From NCBI GenBank assembly GCA_963767715.1, contig CAVYFA010000020.1, forward strand, positions 1 through 64,000: a stretch of 64,000 bases of DNA. Reading direction: 5' to 3'. The DNA comes from CAVSXS01 sp963767715. GTDB taxonomy: Bacteria > Chloroflexota > Ktedonobacteria > Ktedonobacterales > Ktedonobacteraceae. This document shows, piece after piece, positions 7,799 to 16,168 of this stretch. The notes under the pieces are model-generated. The model saw nothing but the letters and a program-made list of their open reading frames with translations, had not been told where the DNA came from and did no database searches. The translations under genes and the position numbers were made by a program. Positions within the stretch are counted from its first letter, which is position 1. Every line of letters begins with the position of its first letter.

Positions 7799-8653
7799 CT
7801 ACTCAATCGGCCAACCTGCATACTCATCAATTATCTCGTCAATTTGCTCCATCAAGGTTATAGTTTCAGCCAGGGATGCTACAATACGCTGATAATGCTT
7901 TCTTTCATCATAGGTCAATACACGGCCTTTCCGATCTTTTAACCACTTCTCACAGACCTGATAGCCTCCTATATGAAACTCCCACACTTCAGGCGGAACC
8001 CCATCGAAATACTGGGTTTTGTTTATCCAGGCTCGGCCTTGTGCTGGTATATCTCTCGGTTGAGTATATTCTACTTTCTCAACCAGATTGTTCCCTGGCT
8101 CTGGATACTTCGGCTGATGCTCTCCATAGCGTTGCATCAAATGTAGCTCAATCAATTTATTGCCAATTGCACAAAGGGCACAGAAGAGGTCTGTATTTGA
8201 CGTGAGTGGTACGCGCGGGAAGTCTCTCTTGAGGAACTCAGCATATCGCTCACGATAGGTCGGCGAATAGAACAAAGCATACATGTAGCTAAAAATATCC
8301 TCTGGCCCAAGGGTCACTTGCAGGTCGCCTTTGCCATCGGGGATGAATTGCATGCCGAGTTTGGTGGAGATGACGGCAATGAAGGAGGAGGAGAAATTGG
8401 GATGGCGACCACCTGGTGATTTGCTTGGTTCCTCTAATCCTGGCAGTTCTGCTCTGTTGGGATAGAGATACAGAGGAAAGACATTCGAACCATCCTTTAC
8501 TTCCGTGTAAATAGCGGGAGTTGGGGTATTTGCGACAAGTGCATGTCGCCACTGATCTGCTTTCGTTTGCCGCGTGAGGTTCAAGCTCAGGTTGGGCTGA
8601 AGCATATCTGGGTGTATGAAACAGTTGTATGCAGGCAAGAACAGCGAAAACAA
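7799..8653 (-). pseudogene. C-terminal remnant of a type ISP restriction-modification enzyme
   Basis: The product matches the C-terminal specificity region of large type ISP / type IIG-like proteins: NVFPLYLYPN, then PEDIFSYMYALFYSPTYRER, then RDFPRVPL, WINKTQYFDGV and VWEFHIGGYQVCEKWLKDRK, ending in a helical ITLMEQIDEII. Full proteins of this kind exceed 1000 residues and carry nuclease, helicase and methyltransferase domains before this part. None of those is present upstream, where similarity stops near base 8610. Only a TTG is available at the 5' end. This is therefore a 5'-truncated relic, probably without activity. Confidence 0.8.
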
Positions 8654-8776
8654 GGACCTGATGAAGCAGCCAAAGGAGCGCAGACGAGCACCAGACTGGC
8701 CGATAAATCGGCGATGGCCGCGATAAATCGGGCCCTACTCCTGGTTGAGGTCGTTTGTCTACAACTGTTTCATACA
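8613..8776. repeat. 17-bp inverted repeat flanking 130 bp
   Basis: TGTATGAAACAGTTGTA at 8613-8629 is the exact reverse complement of 8760-8776. Between the arms, CGATAAATCGG occurs twice with a 20-base period (8701-8711 and 8721-8731). The unit adjoins the broken end of the restriction-modification remnant. I see no coding capacity in it, and none from 8776 to the sigma factor stop at 8874. Confidence 0.6.
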
Positions 8777-8873
8777 TCAGTTAGATCTGGATCGCTGGCA
8801 CTGCGAGCGTGTCCTGGACTCCCTCCAGTGACCGACGGCAGTGCTGGATGAGCCGGGTGCCTGAGTCTGCTCG

Positions 8874-9749
8874 TCAGTTGTCCAGGAGCGCCAGGTCGAG
8901 CTGGCGGAGGCGCTCGGGGTCGGAGAATAAGTCGATTGCTACGATCTTATCGCGCGTGATGGTGAAGTTGAAGACGACGCGCGGCCGCCCGCCTGGGGCC
9001 CACACGGCTCCCACTGCTCCGTTCACGAGCGCCAGTTGTGCTACCCGGGCACGCCCCGAGAACTGCCCGGCCACGGCCGCCGCCCCTCGGACCTCCCTCG
9101 TTGCGCCCACCCGCACGGTTGCGTCGTCGGCTCGGAGCACGACGTCCGGGTCGAGTAGCGCCAGAAGCGCGTCGAAGCGACCTTCGCGCGAGGCGGCCAG
9201 GAAGGCCTCGACCACTTCTCGCTGGCGGCCCAGATCGACATCGGAATCTGTGTCAGCGCCCCGCACGCGGCGGCGTGCGCGGCTGGCGAGCTGTCTGGCC
9301 GCGGTCGGAGAGCGACCCACGATGGGAGCGATCTCTTCGAAGGGCACGGCGAAGAGGTCGTGCAGTACGAAGGCGAGGCGCTCGGCGGGGGTCAGGGTGT
9401 CGAGGACCACCAGCAGCGCGAGACCAACCGAGTCGGCCAGCAACACTTCGTGCTCGGGGTCGATCCCGTCCTCGCGGCTCACAATCGGCTCGCTCACTTC
9501 TACGTCGAGGGGCTCCTCGCGCCGCGACTCGCGCGAGCGCAGCAGGTCGAGGCACACCCGCGCGACCACCGTCGTCAGCCATCCGCCCAGGTTCTCGACG
9601 CCGCTCGTATCGGAGCGACTGAGGTGAAGCCAGGCCTCCTGCACGGCGTCGTCCGCCTCTGTGAGCGAGCCGAGCATGCGGTAGGCCACGGCCCGCAGGT
9701 GGGGACGCTGAGCCTCGAATTGCTCCGCCAGCCAGTTGTGCTCTTCCAT
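8874..9749 (-). CDS. ECF sigma factor, SigJ-like with SnoaL-like C-terminal domain
   Basis: A 291-residue sigma-70 family protein of the extracytoplasmic function group. Region 2 is AVAYRMLGSLTEADDAVQEA (about 20-39). Region 4 is TLTPAERLAFVLHDLFAVPF through GRSPTAARQLASRARRRVR (about 115-165). The rest (about 175-291) is a SnoaL/NTF2-like domain with FLAASREGRFDALLALLDPD, as in SigJ and ECF41-type factors whose C-terminal domain modulates activity without an anti-sigma factor. No anti-sigma gene is adjacent. The gene is visibly richer in G+C and in Arg/Ala codons than the genes on its left, which suggests transfer. Start is ATG 9749 after AAGGA. Confidence 0.92.
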   Translation of the reverse strand: MEEHNWLAEQFEAQRPHLRAVAYRMLGSLTEADDAVQEAWLHLSRSDTSGVENLGGWLTTVVARVCLDLLRSRESRREEPLDVEVSEPIVSREDGIDPEHEVLLADSVGLALLVVLDTLTPAERLAFVLHDLFAVPFEEIAPIVGRSPTAARQLASRARRRVRGADTDSDVDLGRQREVVEAFLAASREGRFDALLALLDPDVVLRADDATVRVGATREVRGAAAVAGQFSGRARVAQLALVNGAVGAVWAPGGRPRVVFNFTITRDKIVAIDLFSDPERLRQLDLALLDN

Positions 9750-9884
9750 CGGTCACATTCCTTCGTTTTGTTTTGTCATAGTAGTGACGAACGAAACCTG
9801 CGCGATGTGACAGGGAGACCGTCTCCTAGCTGGTGCGGAGACGAGAGTGAGAGGAATGTATCTCATACAGTTTATGACTGCCCA

Positions 9885-10280
9885 TTAATGGTACGTCATA
9901 TGCACCGTCCGCTGCCTGGGTCCATCCAGTTCGATCAGGATGACGCGCTGCCACGTACCCAGCAGCAGCCTGTGGTTCTGGTAGGGGATGGCGAGCGATG
10001 GGCCGATGAGCGACGAGAGGATGTGGTCGGGCGCGTGCGATGGGTCGTGTGGGTGGCGATATGATAATTGCGGCAGCACGTGCCGCAGCGCGTTCAGCAG
10101 GTCGAGATCGGTGCCGGGGTCGAGGTCCGCGGTAGTGAGCGCGCAGGTGGTGTGCGCGGCGAAGACGACGCAGGTGCCGCTCTCCTGTGGGGCGTCATGC
10201 AGGCGCGCTTCGATGGCTTCGGTGATATCGATCACCTGGTCTTTTTTCTTGGTGGCAACTGTGATGGTAAGCGGTGTCAT
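9885..10280 (-). CDS. YjbQ/UPF0047 family protein
   Basis: A 131-residue YjbQ-like protein with the family motifs SGTCVVFAAHTTCALTTAD (about 35-53), HDPSHAPDHILSSLIGPSL (about 78-96) and GTWQRVILIELDGPR (about 108-122). The conserved His residues and the GxWQxI strand are present. Members are annotated as secondary thiamine-phosphate synthases, but the biological role is weakly established. It is the last gene of the pentose phosphate operon, ten bases after rpe, so it is probably co-transcribed. A metabolic link to that pathway is inference only. Confidence 0.9.
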   Translation of the reverse strand: MTPLTITVATKKKDQVIDITEAIEARLHDAPQESGTCVVFAAHTTCALTTADLDPGTDLDLLNALRHVLPQLSYRHPHDPSHAPDHILSSLIGPSLAIPYQNHRLLLGTWQRVILIELDGPRQRTVHMTYH

Positions 10281-10290
10281 GGTTCCTGTC

Positions 10291-10947
10291 CTATTGAATG
10301 GCGTGGCGCAGTCGTGCTATAGCTTGCTCAACGCTCTCCTTCTCGTTATAGACTGCTGAGCCGGCCACGAGCAGGTTGGCTCCGGCCTTCACGGCCAGGG
10401 GTGCGCTTGCCTCGTGGATGCCGCCGTCCACTTCGATATCGCATGGCAGGCCGCGCATGGTGATGGCCTGGCGCAGGCGCTCGATCTTCGGCAGGGTTTC
10501 CGGGATGAAGTCCTGGCCGCCGAAGCCCGGGTTGACGGTCATGATGAGCACCATGTCGATCAGGGATAATACATCTTCGAGCAAGAAGACGGGCGTCGAG
10601 GGGTTGAGCGCGACGGCGGGCGATTTGCCCGCCTGGCGGATCTGCTGGATGACGCGATGCAGGTGCGGGCAGACCTCCTGGTGAACGATGATGACATCGG
10701 CCCCGGCGTGCGCGAAATCCTCGATGTACTCTTGCGGGTTGGTAATCATCAGGTGGGCCTCGAGCGGCAGCCGCGTGCTGCGCCGTACGGCCTCGACCAC
10801 CAGCGGTCCCATGGTGATGTTGGGGACGAAATGGCCATCCATCACGTCGACCTGGATGCGATGCGCGCCTGCCGCGTCCGCCTCGCGCACCTGCTCGCCC
10901 AGGCGGGTGAAATCTGCCGAGAGGATGGAGGGAACGATACCAATCAT
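10291..10947 (-). CDS. rpe: Ribulose-phosphate 3-epimerase
   Basis: A 218-residue TIM-barrel enzyme that interconverts ribulose-5-phosphate and xylulose-5-phosphate. Signature segments are IVPSILSADFTRLGEQ (about 4-19), VDVMDGHFVPNITMGP (about 33-48) with the metal-binding and acid/base residues, AHLMITNPQEYI, MTVNPGFGGQDFI (about 136-148) and IEVDGGIH (about 170-177). Length is normal. It follows pgl by 60 bases in the leftward operon and links the oxidative branch to transaldolase encoded by the first gene. Confidence 0.97.
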   Translation of the reverse strand: MIGIVPSILSADFTRLGEQVREADAAGAHRIQVDVMDGHFVPNITMGPLVVEAVRRSTRLPLEAHLMITNPQEYIEDFAHAGADVIIVHQEVCPHLHRVIQQIRQAGKSPAVALNPSTPVFLLEDVLSLIDMVLIMTVNPGFGGQDFIPETLPKIERLRQAITMRGLPCDIEVDGGIHEASAPLAVKAGANLLVAGSAVYNEKESVEQAIARLRHAIQ

Positions 10948-11007
10948 GTGGATACCTTCCTATGTGTATAGCTCATCTTCTGCCCATTTTATCGGGTTAT
11001 CATCGCG

Positions 11008-11745
11008 TCACCTGCCTGTTGTAAGGTTTTTCGCAATCGCCTCATCCACCATCCACACCACCTCTCCGTTGGCTGGCTTCACGATCTGCGCGGGATATTC
11101 GTCGGGATTGTAGGGGCCTTCCAGGACGGCGTGCAGGGCATCTGCTTTGTCCGCGCCGGTGGCCAGGAACAGGACGTTGCGGGCGGCGTTGAGCAGCGGC
11201 GGCGTAAAGGTCAGGCGATCGGGGGGAGGCTTGGGAACCGTGACGGGCACGACCAGGCGGTGGGTTTCGTGCAGCGCCGGCTGGTGCGGGAAGAGTGAAG
11301 CGGTATGGCCCTCCGGCCCCATGCCGAGCTGGATCAAGTCGAAGTTGGGGATGCCGTCTGTACTGAAGGCACGCTGCATCTCCTGCGTGTAGGCCAGCGA
11401 CGCGCCGTCGCGGTTGGGCTGATCGGCGGGCATGCGGTGGACCTGCGCGGCAGGCGTGGAGATGTGGCTCAGCAGCGTCTCATGCGCCATGCGGTAGTTG
11501 CTCTCCGGGTCATCGGGCGGGACACAACGTTCGTCACTCCAGAAGATTTCGGCGAGCTTCCAGTCGATCTGACTGAGGTAGGGTTCGCTTCCCAGCAGGC
11601 TGTACAGCTTTCCGGGCGTATTGCCGCCGGAAAGCGCGATGGTGAAGCGACCTCGCGTAACAATAGCTTCGTTGGCGACCCGCACAATATATTGGGCGGC
11701 GTTCTGGCTGATCATATCGATATCAGGGTAAACGGCGATACGCAT
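11008..11745 (-). CDS. pgl: 6-phosphogluconolactonase
   Basis: A 245-residue DevB/NagB-fold hydrolase of the lactone made by glucose-6-phosphate dehydrogenase. It shows FTIALSGGNTPGKLYSLL (about 35-52), WKLAEIFWSDERCVPPDDPE (about 62-81), then NYRMAHETLL, and FDLIQLGMGPEGHTASLFP (about 132-150), which are the family motifs. The start ATG at 11745 has a strong AAAAGGAGGT upstream. The gene lies 12 bases after opcA, in the usual zwf-opcA-pgl order. Confidence 0.97.
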   Translation of the reverse strand: MRIAVYPDIDMISQNAAQYIVRVANEAIVTRGRFTIALSGGNTPGKLYSLLGSEPYLSQIDWKLAEIFWSDERCVPPDDPESNYRMAHETLLSHISTPAAQVHRMPADQPNRDGASLAYTQEMQRAFSTDGIPNFDLIQLGMGPEGHTASLFPHQPALHETHRLVVPVTVPKPPPDRLTFTPPLLNAARNVLFLATGADKADALHAVLEGPYNPDEYPAQIVKPANGEVVWMVDEAIAKNLTTGR

Positions 11746-11757
11746 ATCGACCTCCTT

Positions 11758-13014
11758 TTACGAATCGAATAACCCGGTGACCTCCTTGAGGGTTTGTTCA
11801 AACAGATAATCGTGGGTAGTGATTTCGAGTTCCTCGTGCAGAAGTTCATACTCGCGCTGGCTTGTAGGGAGGCTGACCACGTGCTTCCGCAGCAGGTCCG
11901 AACCGATTTCGACAGAGGTATGGACGTGGTCGGGTTCATCCTCGCGGCCGATAGTGAAGACGGCCTGTTTGTTATCGAGCGTGCTGGTCAGGCGCACGAG
12001 CGAGAGCGAACCGGGGCGCACCTCCGTATCAGGTTTGGGCCGAATGGTGATGGCGGCGTTGGAAGCTGCCCTGCTGCGCGCCATACCGAGCTGGCGCGTC
12101 CCGCGCGATGGGTTCGGCCGCACCATCTCCCAGTGATAATAGCCGGTCGCGGTATAATGATGGTTCTTCGATGTGTCCTCGGCGAGCGTCCAGCCGAGCC
12201 TGTCCTTGAGCCAGGCGCCGAGCAGGAGCGCACGGGCGGGATTGGGCGAGACGTCGCCTTCGGCGGTCCGCACGGGTTGGGCGAGTGGCGCCACAGCGTG
12301 TTCGATTTCGATGGTGTGAATGCCTGCCAGGTAGGGTCGGTATTCCGGGACATCGAAGAACTGGCTGATGAGCTGCCGCCAGGATGTGATGCGCCCCCAG
12401 TTGAGGTCGCTCAGGGCGCTGTTGGGCGCGGCATCGCATAGGGCCGCCAGGGTGCGAAGATGCTGTTCGGGTTGGAAAAAGCCGGTTGAGTCGAAAATAA
12501 TACGATGGCTTATCTCAACGAGATTCTGGAAGGTGGGATCGCTGCTATCTGGCGGGTCCCCGATCCACCATAGATATACGGGCAGGTCTGGTTTGAGAAT
12601 AGGCTGGAGCATATTGCTGGCGGCGCGGATGGCGCTGCCGGCGGCGAGCAGTGTCGTTTGCTCGAAGCAATGGCGCATCAGGTCTGAAATCATGGAGAAG
12701 CAGCGCAGCGTGACCCAGGCCGACATATAGGAAGCTTCTTCGCTGCGATTAAGCACCATGATCGTCACGCGCGCCAGGTGAGTGCTCGCCAGGTCGCGCA
12801 GCACTTTGCTGGCGCGCGAGGCCGTCTCGATATCAGGGGTACAGATAATTAGATTTAAAACGCTGGTGCGCACGTTCACGTTCGCGCCCGTGCGCAGGTT
12901 GTCGTGGGACATGTTCCACAGCGTGGCTAACCGCTGTTCGACTTCATCGATGCGAACCATTTTCCCTGCCCAGGGCAAACGTATGCCCGGTCCATGAGCG
13001 GTATCATTCGTCAT
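11758..13014 (-). CDS. opcA: Glucose-6-phosphate dehydrogenase assembly protein OpcA
   Basis: The 418-residue product matches OpcA, the partner needed for assembly or redox activation of glucose-6-phosphate dehydrogenase in cyanobacteria and actinobacteria. Visible are the RTSVLNLIICTP segment near residue 50, a long middle with LKPDLPVYLWWIGDPPDSS (about 140-160), WGRITSWRQLISQFFD (about 205-220), and ARALLLGAWLKDRLGWTL (about 262-280). It is encoded between zwf and pgl. The gap to zwf is 162 bases, large for this operon, and contains the phased repeats listed separately. Confidence 0.93.
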   Translation of the reverse strand: MTNDTAHGPGIRLPWAGKMVRIDEVEQRLATLWNMSHDNLRTGANVNVRTSVLNLIICTPDIETASRASKVLRDLASTHLARVTIMVLNRSEEASYMSAWVTLRCFSMISDLMRHCFEQTTLLAAGSAIRAASNMLQPILKPDLPVYLWWIGDPPDSSDPTFQNLVEISHRIIFDSTGFFQPEQHLRTLAALCDAAPNSALSDLNWGRITSWRQLISQFFDVPEYRPYLAGIHTIEIEHAVAPLAQPVRTAEGDVSPNPARALLLGAWLKDRLGWTLAEDTSKNHHYTATGYYHWEMVRPNPSRGTRQLGMARSRAASNAAITIRPKPDTEVRPGSLSLVRLTSTLDNKQAVFTIGREDEPDHVHTSVEIGSDLLRKHVVSLPTSQREYELLHEELEITTHDYLFEQTLKEVTGLFDS

Positions 13015-13137
13015 ACTCGTTTCCCGTTTCTTTTATAGGATACGCCAGTGCTCTACTGTATTGACGCGGTAGAAGGTGCCATATCTATGTGTCACGCTGA
13101 CGGAAATAGGCCCTGCTGATGACCGGTGTATGACAGA

Positions 13138-13162
13138 TTAAGACACGTTAAGCCAGGTTAAG
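13138..13162. promoter_or_regulatory. Three phased TTAAG repeats upstream of opcA
   Basis: TTAAG occurs at 13138-13142, 13148-13152 and 13158-13162, an exact 10-base period equal to about one helical turn. The set lies in the 162-base zwf-opcA gap, just after the zwf stop codon on the minus strand. A perfect 8-bp hairpin (GGCCGGCG/CGCCGGCC, 13181-13200) sits across the end of zwf. Phased half-sites can bind a regulator, but no known motif is recognised. Confidence 0.35.
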
Positions 13163-13176
13163 ACTTGTTTTGGCGG

Positions 13177-14727
13177 CTATGGCCGGCGCCATCGCCGGCC
13201 ATCGCGCCAGATAAATTCGTCTGCCAGTTGCGGCCCCCACGAGCCCGACTCGTAGGTCTGGATGATCTCCGCCGGTTCGCTCTGCCATTCGTCCAGAATG
13301 CTCTGGATGAAGCTCCACGCGGCTTCAACCTCGTCGCGGCGCGTGAACAGCGTCGAATCGCCCAGCATGCAATCGAGCAGCAGCCGTTCGTAGGCCTCGG
13401 GCTGCTCGCGGAAAAAGGACGATCCGTAGAAGAAATCCATGTTGACCGAACGAATTTGCATCTCGGTGCCCGGAACCTTCGCGCCGAATTTCAACGAAAT
13501 GCCCTCGTCCGGCTGGATGCGCAGGGTCAGCACGTTTGGTTCGACCTGGCCGTAGGCCTCGCTGCGCTTGAACAACATCAGGGGCGCCTGCTTGAACTGG
13601 ATGGCGATTTCGGAGACACGTTTGGGCAGGTGCTTGCCGGTGCGCAGGTAAAATGGCACGCCCGCCCAGCGCCAGCTATCGATGAAGACCTTCATCGCCA
13701 CGTAGGTTTCTGTCCGCGAGAACGGCGACACGCCCGGCTCCTGGCGGTAGCCGACCACTTCGTGCCCGTTGACCCACCCGGACCCGTACTGCCCGCGAAT
13801 GATATTCGTCACGGCATCGTGCCCGACGAGGGGCTGCAGGGCGTGCAGCACTTTGACCTTTTCGTCGCGCACCGCGTTGGCCTCGAAGGTGATGGGGGGC
13901 TCCATCGCCACCAGCGAGAGCAGTTGCAGTACGTGGTTCTGCACCATATCGCGGATCGCGCCCGACTCCTCGTAGTAGCCGCCGCGCCCCTCCAGGCCGA
14001 TGTTCTCGGCCACCGTGATCTGCACGTGGTCAACGTAGCGCCGGTTCCAGACCGGTTCGAAGATGCCGTTGGCCAGGCGAAACACCAGGATGTTCTGCAC
14101 GGTCTCCTTGCCCAGGTAGTGATCAATGCGGTAGACCTGTTCCTCCCTGAAGACTTTAGCGACCTGCCGGTTCAGCTCCTTGGCCGAGGCCAGGTCATGG
14201 CCGAAGGGCTTTTCGATGATGATATGCGTCCAGCCCTTGCGGCTCTTGTTCAGGCCGGCCGCGCCCAGGTTCTGGATGATTTCAGGGTACTGGCTCGGCG
14301 GTGTTGACAGGTAATAAATGCGGTTGCCGCCGGTGCCGCGTTCCGCGTCGAGCTTGTTCAAGAGCACGCTTAGTTTTTCATAGCCTTTTGGATCGTGAAA
14401 ATCGGATTGCAGGTACCGGATACCCGACGCGAAGCTCTCCCAGACCTGCTGGTTGACCGGCTTCTGCCGCGAGTACTGGTTGATGGACTCCATGGCCTGC
14501 TGCTGGAACTGCTCGTCGGTATAGGGACGCCGCGCGAAACCGACGACTGAAAAACCCGCCGGCAGCGGGTGTTCCAGGGCGAGGTTATAGAGGGCGGGCA
14601 GCAATTTGCGATGAGTCAGGTCACCGGTGGCCCCGAAGATAACCATGACGCACGGTTCGGGGCCGCTCTTCATGCGGATTCCCTCTCGCAAGGGATTGGG
14701 AGCCTCTACTACACTGCGCTGAGGCAT
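13177..14727 (-). CDS. zwf: Glucose-6-phosphate 1-dehydrogenase
   Basis: A 516-residue NADP-dependent enzyme of the oxidative pentose phosphate pathway. It has VIFGATGDLTHRKLLPALYN (about 29-48) for coenzyme binding, the IIIEKPFGHDLASAKELN segment (about 170-187), the active-site signature RIDHYLGKE (about 200-208) and the C-terminal domain with PFYLRTGKHLPKR (about 340-352). The start is set at ATG 14727 because GAGGAGAG lies eight bases upstream. The frame continues 15 codons further without a ribosome binding site. It follows tal by 88 bases. Confidence 0.97.
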   Translation of the reverse strand: MPQRSVVEAPNPLREGIRMKSGPEPCVMVIFGATGDLTHRKLLPALYNLALEHPLPAGFSVVGFARRPYTDEQFQQQAMESINQYSRQKPVNQQVWESFASGIRYLQSDFHDPKGYEKLSVLLNKLDAERGTGGNRIYYLSTPPSQYPEIIQNLGAAGLNKSRKGWTHIIIEKPFGHDLASAKELNRQVAKVFREEQVYRIDHYLGKETVQNILVFRLANGIFEPVWNRRYVDHVQITVAENIGLEGRGGYYEESGAIRDMVQNHVLQLLSLVAMEPPITFEANAVRDEKVKVLHALQPLVGHDAVTNIIRGQYGSGWVNGHEVVGYRQEPGVSPFSRTETYVAMKVFIDSWRWAGVPFYLRTGKHLPKRVSEIAIQFKQAPLMLFKRSEAYGQVEPNVLTLRIQPDEGISLKFGAKVPGTEMQIRSVNMDFFYGSSFFREQPEAYERLLLDCMLGDSTLFTRRDEVEAAWSFIQSILDEWQSEPAEIIQTYESGSWGPQLADEFIWRDGRRWRRP

Positions 14728-14766
14728 GTGACTATCTCTCCTCGTTTGATCATTGATAATTACATG

Positions 14767-14799
14767 CCACACCCCTCACATTCACAGCGAGGGATGTGG
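14767..14799 (-). other. Hairpin in the tal-zwf gap
   Basis: CCACACCCCTC and GAGGGATGTGG can pair with one bulge around a short AT-rich loop. There is no T-run after it, so an mRNA-stability or processing role between tal and zwf is more likely than termination. Confidence 0.35.
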
Positions 14800-14815
14800 C
14801 AAAGCGTTTGCCCTG

Positions 14816-15958
14816 TTAGCGCGCCACCTGCTCCTGGATGGCCTTATGCTTCTCTGCAATGCCCCGGAAGAGTTCATGGAAGGAATCCGCAAACTTCTGA
14901 ACGCCTTCGTCCTGGAGCTGCTGTGTGACGGCCTGGTAGTGGATGCCCAATTGCTCAAGCGCATCCAGTTCGGCGCGCGCCTGGTCAATGTTGTCCTCGA
15001 TTGAAAGCCTGACCTGGCCGTGATCGCGGAAATTCTCGATAGTCTCCAGCGGCATGGTATCGACGGTATCCGGTCCGATCAGTTCCTCGGCGTAGAGCAC
15101 GTCGCGGTAAGCCGGGTTCTTCGTGCTGGTGCTGGCCCACAACGGACGCTGAACGTGCGCGCCGCTGTGCTTGAGCGTCTCGAAGCGCGGCGCGTGGAAG
15201 ATGCGCTTGAACTCCTGGTACACCAGCCTGGCGTTGGCGATGGCGGCCTTGCCTTCCAGCGCCTTGAGCTTCTGCTGCTCCGCGCTGTCACTGCTGGCTT
15301 TGATCTTGTCTTCAAGCAGCTTGTCAACCAGTGTATCGACGCGGCTGACGAAGAAGCTGGCGACCGAGGCGATGTGGCTGATATCCTTGCCCTCGGCGTT
15401 GCGATCCTCAAGCGCGTTCAGGTACGCTTCAGTCACCTGCCGGTAGTTCTCAATCGAGAAGATCAGCGTGATGTTGACGTTGATGCCCTCGGTCAGCGCC
15501 ATCTGAACGGCGGGAATGCCCTCCTGCGTGGCGGGGATCTTGATCATCAGGTTAGGGCGGTCCACCATCTTCCAGAAGCGGCGCACCTCGGCGATGGTCT
15601 TGTCGGTATCGTGCGCCAGGTCGGGCGAGACTTCCAGGCTGACGTAGCCATCCTTCATGCCGCTGCTGTCGTAGATGGGGCGCAAAATGTCGGCGACAGT
15701 CTGGATGTCGCGTATTATCAGCGCCTCGTAGATGTCGCCGACATCTTTGCCCGCCTTGATAAGCTGCGTGATCTGCTCATCGTAGGCGTGGCCGTGACTG
15801 ATGGATTTCTGGAAGATGGTCGGATTGGCCGTGACGCCGACCACGCCGTCCTCGTCCAGCAAACGCTTGAACTGGCCGTTGACAAGCTGCTCCCGGTCAA
15901 TATTATCGTACCAGACGCTCTGTCCGTACGTCTTAAGTTGCTGTAATGGATTGGTCAT
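14816..15958 (-). CDS. tal: Transaldolase
   Basis: The 380-residue product is a long-type transaldolase (class I aldolase barrel). It shows SVWYDNIDREQLVNG (about 15-29), VGVTANPTIFQKSISHG (about 40-56), YVSLEVSPDLAHDT (about 104-117), LMIKIPATQEGIPAV (about 136-150) with the Schiff-base Lys, and GINVNITLIFSIENY. It is the first gene of the leftward operon and closes the non-oxidative branch. A candidate promoter lies 110 bases upstream. Confidence 0.96.
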   Translation of the reverse strand: MTNPLQQLKTYGQSVWYDNIDREQLVNGQFKRLLDEDGVVGVTANPTIFQKSISHGHAYDEQITQLIKAGKDVGDIYEALIIRDIQTVADILRPIYDSSGMKDGYVSLEVSPDLAHDTDKTIAEVRRFWKMVDRPNLMIKIPATQEGIPAVQMALTEGINVNITLIFSIENYRQVTEAYLNALEDRNAEGKDISHIASVASFFVSRVDTLVDKLLEDKIKASSDSAEQQKLKALEGKAAIANARLVYQEFKRIFHAPRFETLKHSGAHVQRPLWASTSTKNPAYRDVLYAEELIGPDTVDTMPLETIENFRDHGQVRLSIEDNIDQARAELDALEQLGIHYQAVTQQLQDEGVQKFADSFHELFRGIAEKHKAIQEQVAR

Positions 15959-16064
15959 TGTTTTCTACTCCTTTGTAATGGATTGACGGAATGTAAGGTA
16001 TTCTATGGTCTGGCAATCAGGCTGGAATGTTACGTTCTCCGTTATGTCGATCGTGTTCACTCTC

Positions 16065-16094
16065 ATGATAGCACGTATCGGGCGCAAAGGCCAA
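16065..16094 (-). promoter_or_regulatory. Candidate sigma-A promoter for tal operon
   Basis: On the minus strand TTGGCC (16094-16089), an 18-base spacer and TATCAT (16070-16065) form a reasonable -35/-10 pair about 107 bases before the tal start. The rest of the 210-base tal-mutS gap shows nothing else notable. Confidence 0.4.
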
Positions 16095-16168
16095 ATTGAT
16101 GCGTGGTATTGTGTCTATTTAGTAATACGATTGCGAAAGATATATGGAGACCAGGTGTGGTGGAGCTG

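Noticed and set aside
13165..14307. Long open frame on the plus strand opposite zwf
   Set aside because: It lies entirely inside zwf, whose motifs are clear. The antisense frame is a by-product of the high third-position G+C, and the same holds opposite tal (15020-15946) and infB (28010-29179).
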